Of a stretch of 64,000 nt of DNA, positions 1 through 8,195 are shown piece after piece. Numbering within the stretch: position 1 is the first letter of the stretch; every line of letters begins with the position of its first letter. The position numbers and the translations under genes are program-made. Origin of the DNA: an uncultured Pelagibacteraceae bacterium (lineage in GTDB: Bacteria; Pseudomonadota; Alphaproteobacteria; Pelagibacterales; Pelagibacteraceae); contig CACJVT010000001.1 in NCBI GenBank assembly GCA_902596925.1, forward strand, positions 1-64,000, read 5' to 3'. The notes beneath the pieces are model-generated. The model saw only the letters and a list, made by a program, of their open reading frames with translations, had not been told where the DNA came from and made no database searches.

Positions 1-1
1 T

Positions 2-1585
2 GATGGAAGTGTTATGTTTGTTTTAGTTGGTAATACAGATACAGAGCAAGAATATATTTATCATTTTGATTTAGCTGAAAACTATGACGTTTCAACCGCA
101 GTTAAAGCTGGAAGGTTTCATGTTGGTGCAATTTTTATGAACAGAGATGCTGGTAATCGGTTTGGAGACCCAAGTGGATTTGGTTTTTCTAGAGATGGAA
201 TGAATTTGTATTTATTAGATAACGTAGCTGGTAATGGCGTTCACCAGATAAACCAATATAAGTTAGACTGTCCTTATGGATTAGTAAAATGTTCATCTGA
301 CCCACGTGCATCGGTTGACTCTCAAGTTGAATTAGCTAAGCAAAATATAAGTTTAAACGTTACGACTATTTTTAAAAGATTTGAGTGGATCAAAAGAAAT
401 AGAGATAATGAAGATTTAACTAGTCATAATATCAATATAAACTACCCCAATCCTTTATTAAAATCTCTAGCAAGTAAATTTGAACCTTCAATAAAGAATA
501 ATTTAGCATCACTTGTAAGCAATACACAGAAAAAAGAGGAAAAGAAAAAATCTAAATGGTCATCATGGAGCTTAGTGGACTTATCAATAGGAGATTATAA
601 AGAAATGGATTTAGATAGAGCAAAAAACATTAAAACGAAAGGTATAACAATAGGTTCAGATAGGAAAATTGAAGATGATAAGTTTTTTGGTTTAGCCTTA
701 AGGTATGGGAATGGTTCATCAAATATTGGACGTACTGTTCAAAAAGTTGATCTCGAGTCTTTGACATTAAATATTTATGGAATTGCTCCAACAAATAACA
801 ATCAGTACATTAATGTAATTTTAGGTCTCAGTGCCTTAAGATACGCTAATAAGTATTTAGGAAATATATCAGGTGAGCGAAATGGAAGACAAGCATTTGC
901 ATCAATTAATTACAGAACTAAAAACACAAAAGGCAAGTTTAACATTACTCCCACCGGAAAACTTACTTACGGAGTGACAGAATTATCTGAATTTACAGAT
1001 TTTATAAGCAAGGCTAGTAGCAGACCAGCTACAGATATTCGTTTTCATGAAGATACATTTGAAAGTGGAGAATTTGCCGGTGGTCTTTTATTTGAAATGG
1101 AAAAAATTGAGAGAAAAGGGCATACCTTCCAACCAATGGGAGGAATTGAAATTATTTATGATCTAGCAGATGATAATACGTATAAATATTCAAACGTTGG
1201 TTCAACTGTGGTAAATAAAAGAAAAATTAATAGCTATTCGAATAAAAAATTAAAAACTAATATCGGTTTAGAGCATATACTTGAAAATGGTTTCACTATA
1301 CTTTTCGATTATCAAAAGATAAGGAGCTTAGATAATTGCGCAAGATGTACGCATTTTGGAATATCTCATAATTTTAATGATGAGACTTTTATTATTAAAA
1401 TTAGTAAATCAAAAGAAGAAAATTCCCAGTTTGCTTTTGATTTCGATCCATTATCAAATAATCTTGCTAAGTTAAGTTTTTCAAAAGATGTAGGTAATTT
1501 TAATTACAATTTGAATTCTAATATGAATTTATTATCCAACATCTCAGATTATGGAGTTAATTTAAAAATTTCAGGTACTTTTTAA
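2..1585 (+). CDS. Autotransporter-type surface protein, C-terminal part (5' end outside window)
   Basis: The frame is open to the window edge. The first ATG at 14 sits inside a motif (DGSVMFVLVGNT) that reads as a beta-propeller-like repeat, so the true start lies upstream. About 100 residues of repeat-like sequence follow; a second degenerate unit contains PSGFGFSRDGMNLYLL. After a lysine-rich linker near base 540, roughly 340 residues (bases 556-1585) alternate polar and hydrophobic stretches and end in SGTF with a terminal Phe, as outer-membrane barrels do. This matches the general plan of autotransporters: a secreted passenger followed by a translocator barrel. SAR11 genomes encode giant secreted proteins with propeller repeats of this style, from general knowledge. 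The last 15 bases overlap the convergent glutaredoxin gene. Passenger function and total length cannot be judged here. Confidence 0.7.
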   Translation, partial: DGSVMFVLVGNTDTEQEYIYHFDLAENYDVSTAVKAGRFHVGAIFMNRDAGNRFGDPSGFGFSRDGMNLYLLDNVAGNGVHQINQYKLDCPYGLVKCSSDPRASVDSQVELAKQNISLNVTTIFKRFEWIKRNRDNEDLTSHNININYPNPLLKSLASKFEPSIKNNLASLVSNTQKKEEKKKSKWSSWSLVDLSIGDYKEMDLDRAKNIKTKGITIGSDRKIEDDKFFGLALRYGNGSSNIGRTVQKVDLESLTLNIYGIAPTNNNQYINVILGLSALRYANKYLGNISGERNGRQAFASINYRTKNTKGKFNITPTGKLTYGVTELSEFTDFISKASSRPATDIRFHEDTFESGEFAGGLLFEMEKIERKGHTFQPMGGIEIIYDLADDNTYKYSNVGSTVVNKRKINSYSNKKLKTNIGLEHILENGFTILFDYQKIRSLDNCARCTHFGISHNFNDETFIIKISKSKEENSQFAFDFDPLSNNLAKLSFSKDVGNFNYNLNSNMNLLSNISDYGVNLKISGTF

Positions 1586-1831
1586 TAAATCCTGAAGTTT
1601 ATTTTCTTTTTCTAAAGCTCTAACTTCATCATAACCACCTATATGTTGATCATCAAAAAATATTTGTGGAATAGTCCTTTTACCGTTAGCTTTTTTAATC
1701 ATCTCATCCATTGCACCATCAACTTTTGCAATATTAATTTCTTTAAAGGTAGCATTGTTTCGAGTAAGTAATCTTTTCGCCGCGTCACAATAATTACAAA
1801 ATGGTCCTGTATAAATTACGACGTTTTTCAT
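1571..1831 (-). CDS. grxC: Glutaredoxin 3 (GrxC)
   Basis: Small cytosolic thiol-disulfide oxidoreductase of 86 residues that uses glutathione to reduce disulfides or mixed disulfides. The active site is CNYC at residues 12-15 (the family more often has CPYC), followed by the cis-proline motif TIPQIF (53-58) and the glutathione-binding GGYDE near 65-69. The length is normal for GrxC. It lies 3 bases downstream of the DUF2805 gene on the same strand, so the two are probably cotranscribed, and its 3' end overlaps the convergent surface-protein gene by 15 bases. Glutathione synthesis genes (gshA, gshB) occur elsewhere in this window. The Asn in place of Pro in CxxC could shift the redox potential; that is inference. 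Confidence 0.93.
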   Translation of the reverse strand: MKNVVIYTGPFCNYCDAAKRLLTRNNATFKEINIAKVDGAMDEMIKKANGKRTIPQIFFDDQHIGGYDEVRALEKENKLQDLLKST

Positions 1832-1834
1832 ACT

Positions 1835-2212
1835 CTAAAGATAGTCACCTTTTTTCAATTTACTAGTGATAAGTTTTCTAGAATATTCAAATTTTTTTCT
1901 ATGTTTGATACTTTTTTGATTTACTCTTTTTCTCCACAATCTAAATGAGGAGGGTTTAATTGACCTTCTCATTATCTTAATAACATCAGATTCCTTGTAC
2001 CCAGTTTTTTTTTCAATTTCCTCAAAAGTGATACGATCTGCCCAGGCAGCCCAAATGACCCAATCTGGATCTTCGACATTTGGCTCGGGATTTTTGACCC
2101 TGGTGACAGGCCTGTGACCTTTTTTTTTCATAAATCCTTTATATTTGAAAAAAAATGATAATGCATTTTTTTCGGGATATGGTATATTAAAATTGATAGT
2201 CCTTTTAGCCAT
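1835..2212 (-). CDS. DUF2805 / TIGR03643-type small protein
   Basis: The core from about residue 45 to 100 carries the family pattern: a DPDWVIWAAWADRITFEEIE stretch, then KESDVIKIMRR and KPSSFRLWRKRV. The mix of basic residues and a helix-turn-helix-like spacing suggests nucleic-acid contact, but no function is established that I can cite. The 125-residue frame has an N-terminal extension (residues 1-27) before the next Met, MKKKGHRP; the family core needs only the shorter form, so the start could be near base 2131. It precedes grxC by 3 bases. The C-terminus is strongly basic (KSIKHRKKFEYSRKL). Confidence 0.75.
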   Translation of the reverse strand: MAKRTINFNIPYPEKNALSFFFKYKGFMKKKGHRPVTRVKNPEPNVEDPDWVIWAAWADRITFEEIEKKTGYKESDVIKIMRRSIKPSSFRLWRKRVNQKSIKHRKKFEYSRKLITSKLKKGDYL

Positions 2213-2670
2213 CTTTAGCTCCCGGTTTTTAAGGACTATCCTTTTAAATTTCCTTAGATATTGTCATTTTTAATACAGTAAGTGAATATTAATCAATAAT
2301 TTAATTTTGGATTTTACTTAAAAATATTTGTGGGTCATATAAAAAAGCAATCCCCCGAAATTTTTTGAGTTTATAAATAATTTTTTATTTGATTAATTAT
2401 TTGATGAAAATTTCAAAATTTAAATGCTTGTGATGAGAATCATTGACATAAAAATTTAAATTAATATTCTAATATCAGATTGTTACTACAACTTTTACTT
2501 TAAATTATCATAATCAAAAAAACTTTATTTTTAGAGGTTAATTTAGTGATAATTTTGCAACACCATTAAAAAATATTATTTTTATGTAAATTTACTAATC
2601 AAATTGACATCAATTATGTTACAAAACCCAATATATATATAAGTTTAATATTAAACAAGAGGACATTATA
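2213..2670. other. 458-base intergenic region between divergent genes
   Basis: This is one of only two gaps above 300 bases in the window. It is very AT-rich and has no open frame longer than about ten codons. It holds the promoters of the divergent DUF2805-grxC pair and of the outer-membrane protein. I see two TTGACA elements (2443-2448 and 2604-2609). The first has TATTCT 16 bases downstream; the second has only poorly spaced -10 candidates (AATATA and TATATA at 2630-2637). A Fur-box-like sequence overlaps the first. No tRNA or recognised riboswitch is visible. Confidence 0.6.
2431..2470 (+). promoter_or_regulatory. Candidate promoter with overlapping Fur-like box
   Basis: The inverted repeat TGAT-GAGA-ATCA at 2431-2442 runs into TTGACA (2443-2448), followed after 16 bases by TATTCT (2465-2470). 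The 14 bases TGAGAATCATTGAC (2434-2447) match 11 of 14 positions of the core of the enterobacterial Fur consensus. If used, the outer-membrane protein mRNA would have a leader of about 190 bases, which is long for this genome. The match is by eye and unscored. Confidence 0.25.
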
Positions 2671-3330
2671 ATGAAGAAAATAATAGCAACTATAGTAGCT
2701 TTGATTTTTACCACTTCAGCATATGCAAACCCAAGTTTATCTATTGGAGCATCAATTAACCATGGTTTGTATGGCGGTAATGGTAAAGAAGTAAATACAG
2801 ATCATAGTGGAACAGTTGAGAGAACTACTAAAAAAGATGGTGCTGCTTTCGTAGATACTTATGCGACGCTATTTTTAGAGTACGAAGTTAATGATACTGT
2901 ATCTATAGGACTAAGTTATGCTCCGGATGCAATTTCAACACCTACTAACATAAACGATAGTGAGGGTGAATCAAATGGCTCAGGTTATGTAGATATTACA
3001 GTTAAAGCTGACTTTAACGATCTAACTACATTATATCTTTTAGCGAAGTCGCCTATTGGTGTTTATGGTAAAATAGGTTACTCTCAAATGGATATTGACG
3101 TAACGTCTACTAACGCTGGTACTTATGCAGATCCAGGTACAACAGACGGTATGGAATTAGCAGTAGGCTATGAACATGAAGCAGCCGAAGGAGTTTCAGT
3201 CAGAGCTGAATTAGCTTATCATGAGTTTGATGATCTAACAGCTAACAATGGTCAAACCGATAAAAACACAATTACAGTAAGTAACTTAAGAGGTGCGACT
3301 GGAAGAATATCATTAGTTAAATCATTTTAA
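2671..3330 (+). CDS. Outer-membrane beta-barrel protein
   Basis: The 219-residue precursor has a clear signal peptide (MKKIIATIVALIFTTSAYA, cut after residue 19) and then alternating short amphipathic strands with polar, Gly/Asp/Asn-rich loops, ending in LVKSF with the C-terminal Phe recognised by the Bam machinery. Strands such as YATLFLEYEV, GVYGKIGYSQMDIDV and VRAELAYHEF suggest an 8-stranded barrel in the OmpW/OmpA-barrel size range; I cannot assign a named family. It has a strong AAGAGGA ribosome-binding site (2657-2663) 7 bases before ATG, a long upstream region and its own terminator, so it is a monocistronic, probably highly expressed gene. It could act as a passive pore or structural protein. 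Confidence 0.8.
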   Translation: MKKIIATIVALIFTTSAYANPSLSIGASINHGLYGGNGKEVNTDHSGTVERTTKKDGAAFVDTYATLFLEYEVNDTVSIGLSYAPDAISTPTNINDSEGESNGSGYVDITVKADFNDLTTLYLLAKSPIGVYGKIGYSQMDIDVTSTNAGTYADPGTTDGMELAVGYEHEAAEGVSVRAELAYHEFDDLTANNGQTDKNTITVSNLRGATGRISLVKSF

Positions 3331-3355
3331 TTAATAATATTTAAATCTAAAATTT

Positions 3356-3385
3356 AAAGGCTGGGTTTTACCCAGCCTTTTTTTT
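3356..3385 (+). terminator. Intrinsic terminator of the outer-membrane protein gene
   Basis: A perfect 10-bp stem (AAAGGCTGGG with CCCAGCCTTT), loop TTTTA, followed by a run of T from 3378 to 3385. It starts 26 bases after the stop codon. It is the cleanest terminator in the window. Confidence 0.92.
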
Positions 3386-3402
3386 GTTCAAATAAACCTT
3401 TC

Positions 3403-3408
3403 TATAAT
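3403..3408 (+). promoter_or_regulatory. -10 element TATAAT of the proC-like/liv operon
   Basis: Consensus TATAAT 12 bases before the ATG at 3421, predicting a transcript start near 3415 and an mRNA leader of only about 6 bases. No good -35 at standard spacing (T-rich sequence from the terminator tail). The position directly after a terminator supports a new transcription unit here. Confidence 0.5.
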
Positions 3409-3420
3409 GTACTTTAAACT

Positions 3421-4179
3421 ATGAACCTAGGATTTATAGGAACAGGAAACATTGTATCAGATGTCATAACCGGCATAAAAAAATCTAAATTTTCTTACAA
3501 AAAAATAATCATTTCTCCTAGAAATAAAAAAAAAGCTCAATATTTAAAGAAAAAATTTAAGAAGATAATTATAGCTAAAGATAATCAAGCAATAGTAGAT
3601 ATGTCGGACTGGATTTTTCTCGGTGTTTTACCTCAAGTTGGAGAAAATATATTGCCTAAATTGAACTTCAAAAAAAACCAAATAATTATCAGTTTTATGT
3701 CTACTACAAATTATTTAAAATTAAGAAAACTTATCAAAAAAAAAGTAACTATTATTAGAGCTATTCCTATGCCCCCAATAAGAATTGGTAAAGGTCCTGT
3801 AGCTATATTTCCACCTAATAAAAGAATTAAAAACTTTTTCAATAAAATTGGAACGAGTATTGAAATAAAAAATGAAAAATTATCCAAGAATTTTTGGGCT
3901 ATCTCAGGAACTATGGCTTCATTTTACGAGCTATTAAATGTTTTATCAAAATGGTTGATAAGGAAAAAAACTAATAAATTAGATGCTCAAAAATATGTAA
4001 CCTCGCTATATTCAGCTTTGGCTGAATTAGCACTTTTAAATTCATCAAAACCATTAAAAAATTTAGTAGATGAGCAAACACCAGGTGGACTTAATTGGCA
4101 AGGCGTTAATGAATTAAGAAAATTAGGTTATTATAGATTATTGGAAAAATCACTTAAGAAGATTTATAAAAGATTATAA
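3421..4179 (+). CDS. Pyrroline-5-carboxylate reductase-like protein
   Basis: ProC-family NAD(P)-dependent oxidoreductase; the archetype reduces 1-pyrroline-5-carboxylate to proline in the cytosol. An N-terminal Rossmann fold begins MNLGFIGTGNI with the GTGN turn at residues 7-10. A second conserved block near 105-120 reads IRAIPMPPI. The C-terminal dimerisation domain is helical and includes TPGGLNWQGVNEL in place of the usual TPGGTT region. At 252 residues it is about 15-20 shorter than typical ProC and unusually lysine-rich, so a related substrate cannot be excluded. It begins the plus-strand run of liv transporter genes (12-base gap), which hints that the transported amino acid feeds or is related to this reaction; that is inference. 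Confidence 0.7.
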   Translation: MNLGFIGTGNIVSDVITGIKKSKFSYKKIIISPRNKKKAQYLKKKFKKIIIAKDNQAIVDMSDWIFLGVLPQVGENILPKLNFKKNQIIISFMSTTNYLKLRKLIKKKVTIIRAIPMPPIRIGKGPVAIFPPNKRIKNFFNKIGTSIEIKNEKLSKNFWAISGTMASFYELLNVLSKWLIRKKTNKLDAQKYVTSLYSALAELALLNSSKPLKNLVDEQTPGGLNWQGVNELRKLGYYRLLEKSLKKIYKRL

Positions 4180-4191
4180 TTTACTCTAGGC

Positions 4192-4977
4192 ATGCAAGAT
4201 AATATTTTAGAAATAAAAAACTTATCCAAATATTTTGGTGGATTAGCTGCTGTTTCTAATTGTTCTTTAAAAGTAAAAAAGGGGACAATAACAGGGATAA
4301 TTGGACCCAATGGTTCAGGAAAAACAACTTTGTTTAATCTAATTGCTGGTAATTTAAAATCATCTACTGGTAGTGTTTTATTTAATAATGAAAACATTAC
4401 TGATGTTCCGTCTTATGAACTTTTTTCAAAAGGATTGTTAAGAACTTTTCAAATAGCTCATGAATTTACTAATTTATCTGTTTTGGAAAATTTGATGATG
4501 GTACCTGGCAATCAATCTGGAGAAAAGCTAATGAATGCTTTGTTAAATCCTGGATTAGTTGCAAAAGAGGAAAGTCAAATAAAAGAAAAAGCTATGAAAG
4601 TAGTGGATTTTCTTAATTTAAGTCACCTAAAAAATGAATTAGCTGGAAATTTATCTGGAGGACAAAAAAAACTATTAGAATTAGGACGAACAATGATGGT
4701 TGATGCAAAATTAGTATTATTAGATGAAGTTGGTGCTGGAGTTAATCGAACTTTATTAAAGGATCTAGGAACAGCTATTGAGAAGTTGAATAAAGAGAAA
4801 GGTTATACTTTTTGTATGATTGAACATGATATGGATTTTATAGGAAGATTATGTGATCCAGTAATTGTTATGGCAGAGGGATCTGTTTTATTTGAGGGTT
4901 CTGTGGAAGATGCAAAAGAAAATGAAAGAGTAATTGAAAGTTACTTAGGCAGAGGTTCAAAATTAAAAGATAATTAA
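4192..4977 (+). CDS. livG: Branched-chain-type amino acid ABC transporter ATPase (LivG-like)
   Basis: Cytoplasmic ATP-hydrolysing subunit of a HAAT-family importer. Walker A GPNGSGKTT is at residues 38-46, the ABC signature LSGGQ near 154-158, Walker B LVLLDE near 174-179, and the switch histidine in CMIEHDMDF near 208. The LivG class is supported by the early FGGLAAV motif and by the C-terminal ESYLG. At 261 residues it is the normal length. The residue after Walker B is unusual: LLDEVGAGVN where most have LLDEPAAGLN. It lies 12 bases after the proC-like gene and 2 bases before livF, in the order livG-livF-livH-livM. The substrate cannot be read from the ATPase. Confidence 0.9.
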   Translation: MQDNILEIKNLSKYFGGLAAVSNCSLKVKKGTITGIIGPNGSGKTTLFNLIAGNLKSSTGSVLFNNENITDVPSYELFSKGLLRTFQIAHEFTNLSVLENLMMVPGNQSGEKLMNALLNPGLVAKEESQIKEKAMKVVDFLNLSHLKNELAGNLSGGQKKLLELGRTMMVDAKLVLLDEVGAGVNRTLLKDLGTAIEKLNKEKGYTFCMIEHDMDFIGRLCDPVIVMAEGSVLFEGSVEDAKENERVIESYLGRGSKLKDN

Positions 4978-4979
4978 GC

Positions 4980-5687
4980 ATGGCATTTTTTGAGGGAAAA
5001 AACATGACAGGCGGATACGGCAAGGGTCCAGATGTAATTAATTCATGTACTGTAAATGTTGAAAGGGGTGAAATAGTATCGATCCTTGGACCTAATGGGG
5101 CTGGTAAATCTACTGCGATGAAAGCCATGTTAGGTTTGTTAAATTTGAAATCAGGCTCTGTAATTATTGATGGTAAGGACATCTCAAAACTTTCTCCACA
5201 AGATAGAGTGAAAGAAGGAATTTCATTTGTTCCTCAAACAAAAAATGTATTTGCGGGAATGACAGTTGAGGAAAATTTAGAGATGGGAGCTTTTTTAATA
5301 AATCAAGATTACTCAAAAGTAACTGATGAAATTTATAATCTTTTTCCAATTTTGAGTGAAAAAAGAAAACAATTTGTAGGAGAGTTATCTGGAGGTCAAA
5401 GACAACAAGTAGCGTTAGGAAGGGCACTGATGATTAAGCCGTCTGTACTAATGTTAGATGAACCAACTGCTGGAGTTTCCCCAATAGTCATGGATGAACT
5501 TTTTGATCATATTATAAAAGTAAAAAAAACAAATGTAGCTATTTTAATGGTTGAACAAAATGCAAAGCAAGCTCTCAATATTTCTGATAGAGGTTATGTA
5601 TTAGTCACTGGTGAAAATCGTTATTCGGGAACAGGTAAAGAATTGCTTAACGATCCAAGAGTAAGAAGTTCTTTTTTAGGTGGTTAA
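4980..5687 (+). CDS. livF: Branched-chain-type amino acid ABC transporter ATPase (LivF-like)
   Basis: Second ATPase of the same importer, pairing with LivG at the membrane. Walker A GPNGAGKST lies near residues 37-45, signature LSGGQRQ near 136-142, and Walker B VLMLDEP near 155-161, with the LivF-typical TAGVSP after it. Length 235 is typical for LivF. The ATG follows the livG stop after only two bases, and the stop at 5685-5687 is directly followed by the livH ATG, so translation is probably coupled across the whole set. Nothing in the sequence departs from the family. Confidence 0.9.
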   Translation: MAFFEGKNMTGGYGKGPDVINSCTVNVERGEIVSILGPNGAGKSTAMKAMLGLLNLKSGSVIIDGKDISKLSPQDRVKEGISFVPQTKNVFAGMTVEENLEMGAFLINQDYSKVTDEIYNLFPILSEKRKQFVGELSGGQRQQVALGRALMIKPSVLMLDEPTAGVSPIVMDELFDHIIKVKKTNVAILMVEQNAKQALNISDRGYVLVTGENRYSGTGKELLNDPRVRSSFLGG

Positions 5688-6698
5688 ATGGATTTTCTTA
5701 ACGCATTAATTCTTTTATTAAATTATATTTTTGTTCCTGCTCTTGCCTACGGATCTCAATTAGCTATTGGTGCTATATTTGTAACTTTAATTTATGGAAT
5801 ACTGCGTTTTGCAAATTTTGCAACTGGAGATATGATGTCTTTTGGCACAATGGTTGCCATTCTTTTTACATGGTACTTTCAGTCCATAGGTTTAACACTT
5901 GGTTTTTTACCCACAGCACTTATAGCAATACCTTTTGCAATTCTTTTTATGGGTTTATACATGCTAATTATTGATAAGTTTGTATTTAAATATTACAGAC
6001 AAAATAAAAGTCCTCCAGTTCAATTAGCAATGGTTAGTATAGGGGTAATGTTTGTTACTCAAGCAGTAGTGAGAATTATTATTGGTCCATCAGATAGAAG
6101 ATTCTTTGATGGTGAGAAATTTTTGATTAGAGCTAATGAGTTTAAGGAAATCACAGGTTTAAACGAAGGACTTGCTATAAAGTCAACCCAAGTAATTACA
6201 ATTGTTGTTACAATTATTTTAGTTTCAACTCTGTTCTGGTTTTTAAACAAAACGAAAACGGGGAAAAGTATGAGAGCTTATTCTGACAATGAGGATTTAG
6301 CATTACTTTCTGGAATAGATCCAAAAAAGATTGTTATGATAACTTGGATGATTGCTGCAATTTTAGCAACAATAGGTGGTGTTTTGTATGGTTTAGATAA
6401 AAGTTTTAAACCATTTACCTATTTTAATAATATGCTCCCAATATTTGCTGCTGCTATAGTTGGGGGAATTGGTAACCCTTTTGGAGCTTTCCTTGGAGGT
6501 TACGTAATTGCTTTTTCTGAAATACTTCTGACTTATGCATATAAGAAATTCTTTATCTATGTGTTACCAGAAAGTATGGAACCTGATGGTTTAATTCAGT
6601 TGCTTTCAACTGATTATAAATTTGCAGTATCTTTTTCAATATTGGTAATTGTGTTGCTCTATCGTCCATCAGGAATATTTAAAGGAAAGATATTGTGA
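5688..6698 (+). CDS. livH: Branched-chain-type amino acid ABC transporter permease (LivH-like)
   Basis: Inner-membrane permease of about eight hydrophobic segments. The LivH hallmark near the N-terminus is ALAYGSQLAIGAIFVTLIYG, and near the C-terminus AAAIVGGIGNPFGAFLGGYV, the stretch that contacts the ATPases. Length 336 is slightly above the usual 290-310 because of a loop around residues 145-165 (FDGEKFLIRANEFKEITG), probably periplasmic. It begins on the base after the livF stop and its last bases form a GTGA overlap with livM. It forms the pore with LivM; substrate unknown. Confidence 0.9.
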   Translation: MDFLNALILLLNYIFVPALAYGSQLAIGAIFVTLIYGILRFANFATGDMMSFGTMVAILFTWYFQSIGLTLGFLPTALIAIPFAILFMGLYMLIIDKFVFKYYRQNKSPPVQLAMVSIGVMFVTQAVVRIIIGPSDRRFFDGEKFLIRANEFKEITGLNEGLAIKSTQVITIVVTIILVSTLFWFLNKTKTGKSMRAYSDNEDLALLSGIDPKKIVMITWMIAAILATIGGVLYGLDKSFKPFTYFNNMLPIFAAAIVGGIGNPFGAFLGGYVIAFSEILLTYAYKKFFIYVLPESMEPDGLIQLLSTDYKFAVSFSILVIVLLYRPSGIFKGKIL

Positions 6699-8065
6699 GA
6701 AAAAATTTAAATGTAATTACAGCTTACAGTATCATGATGGGATTAATTATCCTTGTAGGTATATTTCAATCTTGGAATATAGCTTTATCCATCTTTAATT
6801 TATGTTTGATATCAGCTGTCATGACGATGGGCGCTAATATTCAATGGGGTTATGCCGGTTTAATTAACTTTGGAATAATGGGCTTTACCGCATTAGGTGG
6901 TCTAGCTGCAGTTTTAATTTCTGTAAATCCAGTTCAAGAGGCTTGGAGTGCAGGGGGTACCAACATTCTATTTAGTCTATTTCTTGTTATAGGAATTGTT
7001 TTAGCTGTTAGATTTGTTCTTAAAAGATATCAAAAATCTAAAATTAGAAATTATATAATCGCTGCAATTATTATTTCAGGAATAATTATTATACGATTTG
7101 TCTCTGAACCTGGTATTGAAGCAATTGAGGAAGTAAATCCAGCGAGAACTGGATTTCTAGGTGGGTTAGGGCTTCCAATAATTTTTTCTTGGATTGTGGG
7201 TGCTTTCTTTGCTGGAGGATTAGCTTTTGTCATTGGAAAGGTAGCATTAGGTTTAAGAGCTGATTATTTGGCAATCGCAACATTACTAATATCAGAAATA
7301 GTAATAGCAATTATAAAACATGAAGACTGGCTAACTAGAGGTGTAAAAAATGTGATTGGTTTAAAACGTCCTGCTCCATATGAAGTTAACTTACAAGAAA
7401 CAGATTGGTTTATAAATTTAGTAGAAAAATTTAACTCAGGAAAATTAGCTTTAATTTCTGATCTGTCAGAAAGGCAAGCAGCTCTTAATCAATTTGTAAT
7501 TGAAGGATCATCAGTATTTGTGAAACTTTGTTATTCAGGTTTGTTTTTAGTTGTTGTGATTATTCTTTTAATCTTAACTCAAAAAGCTCTTTATTCTCCT
7601 TGGGGAAGAATGATGAGAGCTATCAGAGATAATGAAGAAGCTGCTAATGCTATGGGGAAAAATGTAGTCAAACAACATTTGTTAATTTTTGTTTTAGGAT
7701 CTGCAATAGTTGGAATTGCAGGAGCTATGCTTGTAACTCAAGATGGATTATTTACACCAGGAAGTTATAGACCTTTGAGATATACTTTTTTAATTTGGGT
7801 AATGGTAATTGTTGGTGGAAGTGGAAATAACTTTGGAGCAATTCTTGGAGGTTTTGTAGTTTGGTTCTTATGGATTGAAGCAGCACCAATTGGATTGTAT
7901 CTAGTCAATTTAACAACTGCAGGTTTAGAGGATACACATTTTTTAAAAGTTCACTTAATTGAAAGTGTTCCTTATTTTAGATTTTTAATGATGGGAATAG
8001 GTTTATTATTAATTATGAGGTATCGACCTAAGGGTATACTTCCTGAAAAAATAGAAATAAAATAA
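6695..8065 (+). CDS. livM: Branched-chain-type amino acid ABC transporter permease (LivM-like)
   Basis: Second permease of the importer, starting with GTG at 6695 inside a GTGA overlap with livH. Around nine hydrophobic segments are visible, with family blocks WGYAGLINFGIMGF near the N-terminus, LGLRADYLAIATLLISE in the middle and MVIVGGSGNNFGAILGG near the C-terminus. At 456 residues it is long for LivM (often 320-420): an extra hydrophilic stretch of roughly 60 residues lies between DWLTRGVKNVIGLKRP and the next membrane segment (about 225-285), likely periplasmic. Directly behind it is a 23-codon membrane micro-ORF. Confidence 0.9.
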   Translation: MRKNLNVITAYSIMMGLIILVGIFQSWNIALSIFNLCLISAVMTMGANIQWGYAGLINFGIMGFTALGGLAAVLISVNPVQEAWSAGGTNILFSLFLVIGIVLAVRFVLKRYQKSKIRNYIIAAIIISGIIIIRFVSEPGIEAIEEVNPARTGFLGGLGLPIIFSWIVGAFFAGGLAFVIGKVALGLRADYLAIATLLISEIVIAIIKHEDWLTRGVKNVIGLKRPAPYEVNLQETDWFINLVEKFNSGKLALISDLSERQAALNQFVIEGSSVFVKLCYSGLFLVVVIILLILTQKALYSPWGRMMRAIRDNEEAANAMGKNVVKQHLLIFVLGSAIVGIAGAMLVTQDGLFTPGSYRPLRYTFLIWVMVIVGGSGNNFGAILGGFVVWFLWIEAAPIGLYLVNLTTAGLEDTHFLKVHLIESVPYFRFLMMGIGLLLIMRYRPKGILPEKIEIK

Positions 8066-8069
8066 AATT

Positions 8070-8141
8070 ATGAAATATATTATCACAGGCGCTGCTATTG
8101 CTTGGGCTTTGTATATGGCTGACAAATATTTATTTTTTTAA
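8070..8141 (+). CDS. 23-residue membrane micro-protein behind livM
   Basis: ATG at 8070, four bases after the livM stop, and TAA at 8139-8141. The product starts MKYIITGAAIAWALYMADKY and ends LFF: one short basic residue, a 12-14 residue hydrophobic helix, then a charged DK. The placement directly behind livM and the repetition of the same arrangement behind the second livM (34954-35037) argue that it is translated as an accessory single-pass membrane peptide of the permease. A ribosome-binding site is not obvious; coupling to livM termination is likely. It could still be chance in AT-rich sequence. Confidence 0.45.
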   Translation: MKYIITGAAIAWALYMADKYLFF

Positions 8142-8146
8142 AAAAA

Positions 8147-8177
8147 AAACCCCCAACATCGAATATGTCAGGGGTTT
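8147..8177 (-). terminator. Intrinsic terminator of the binding-protein gene
   Basis: Stem AAACCCC (8147-8153) with GGGGTTT (8171-8177), a two-base mismatch, then an inner ACAT/ATGT helix with loop CGAAT. On the minus strand it is followed by about ten U (plus-strand A run 8140-8149), a strong intrinsic terminator for the gene ending at 8196. On plus it has only a weak T-rich tail, but may also stop the liv transcript. Confidence 0.88.
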
Positions 8178-8195
8178 AATTCTTTTAAGATAAAA

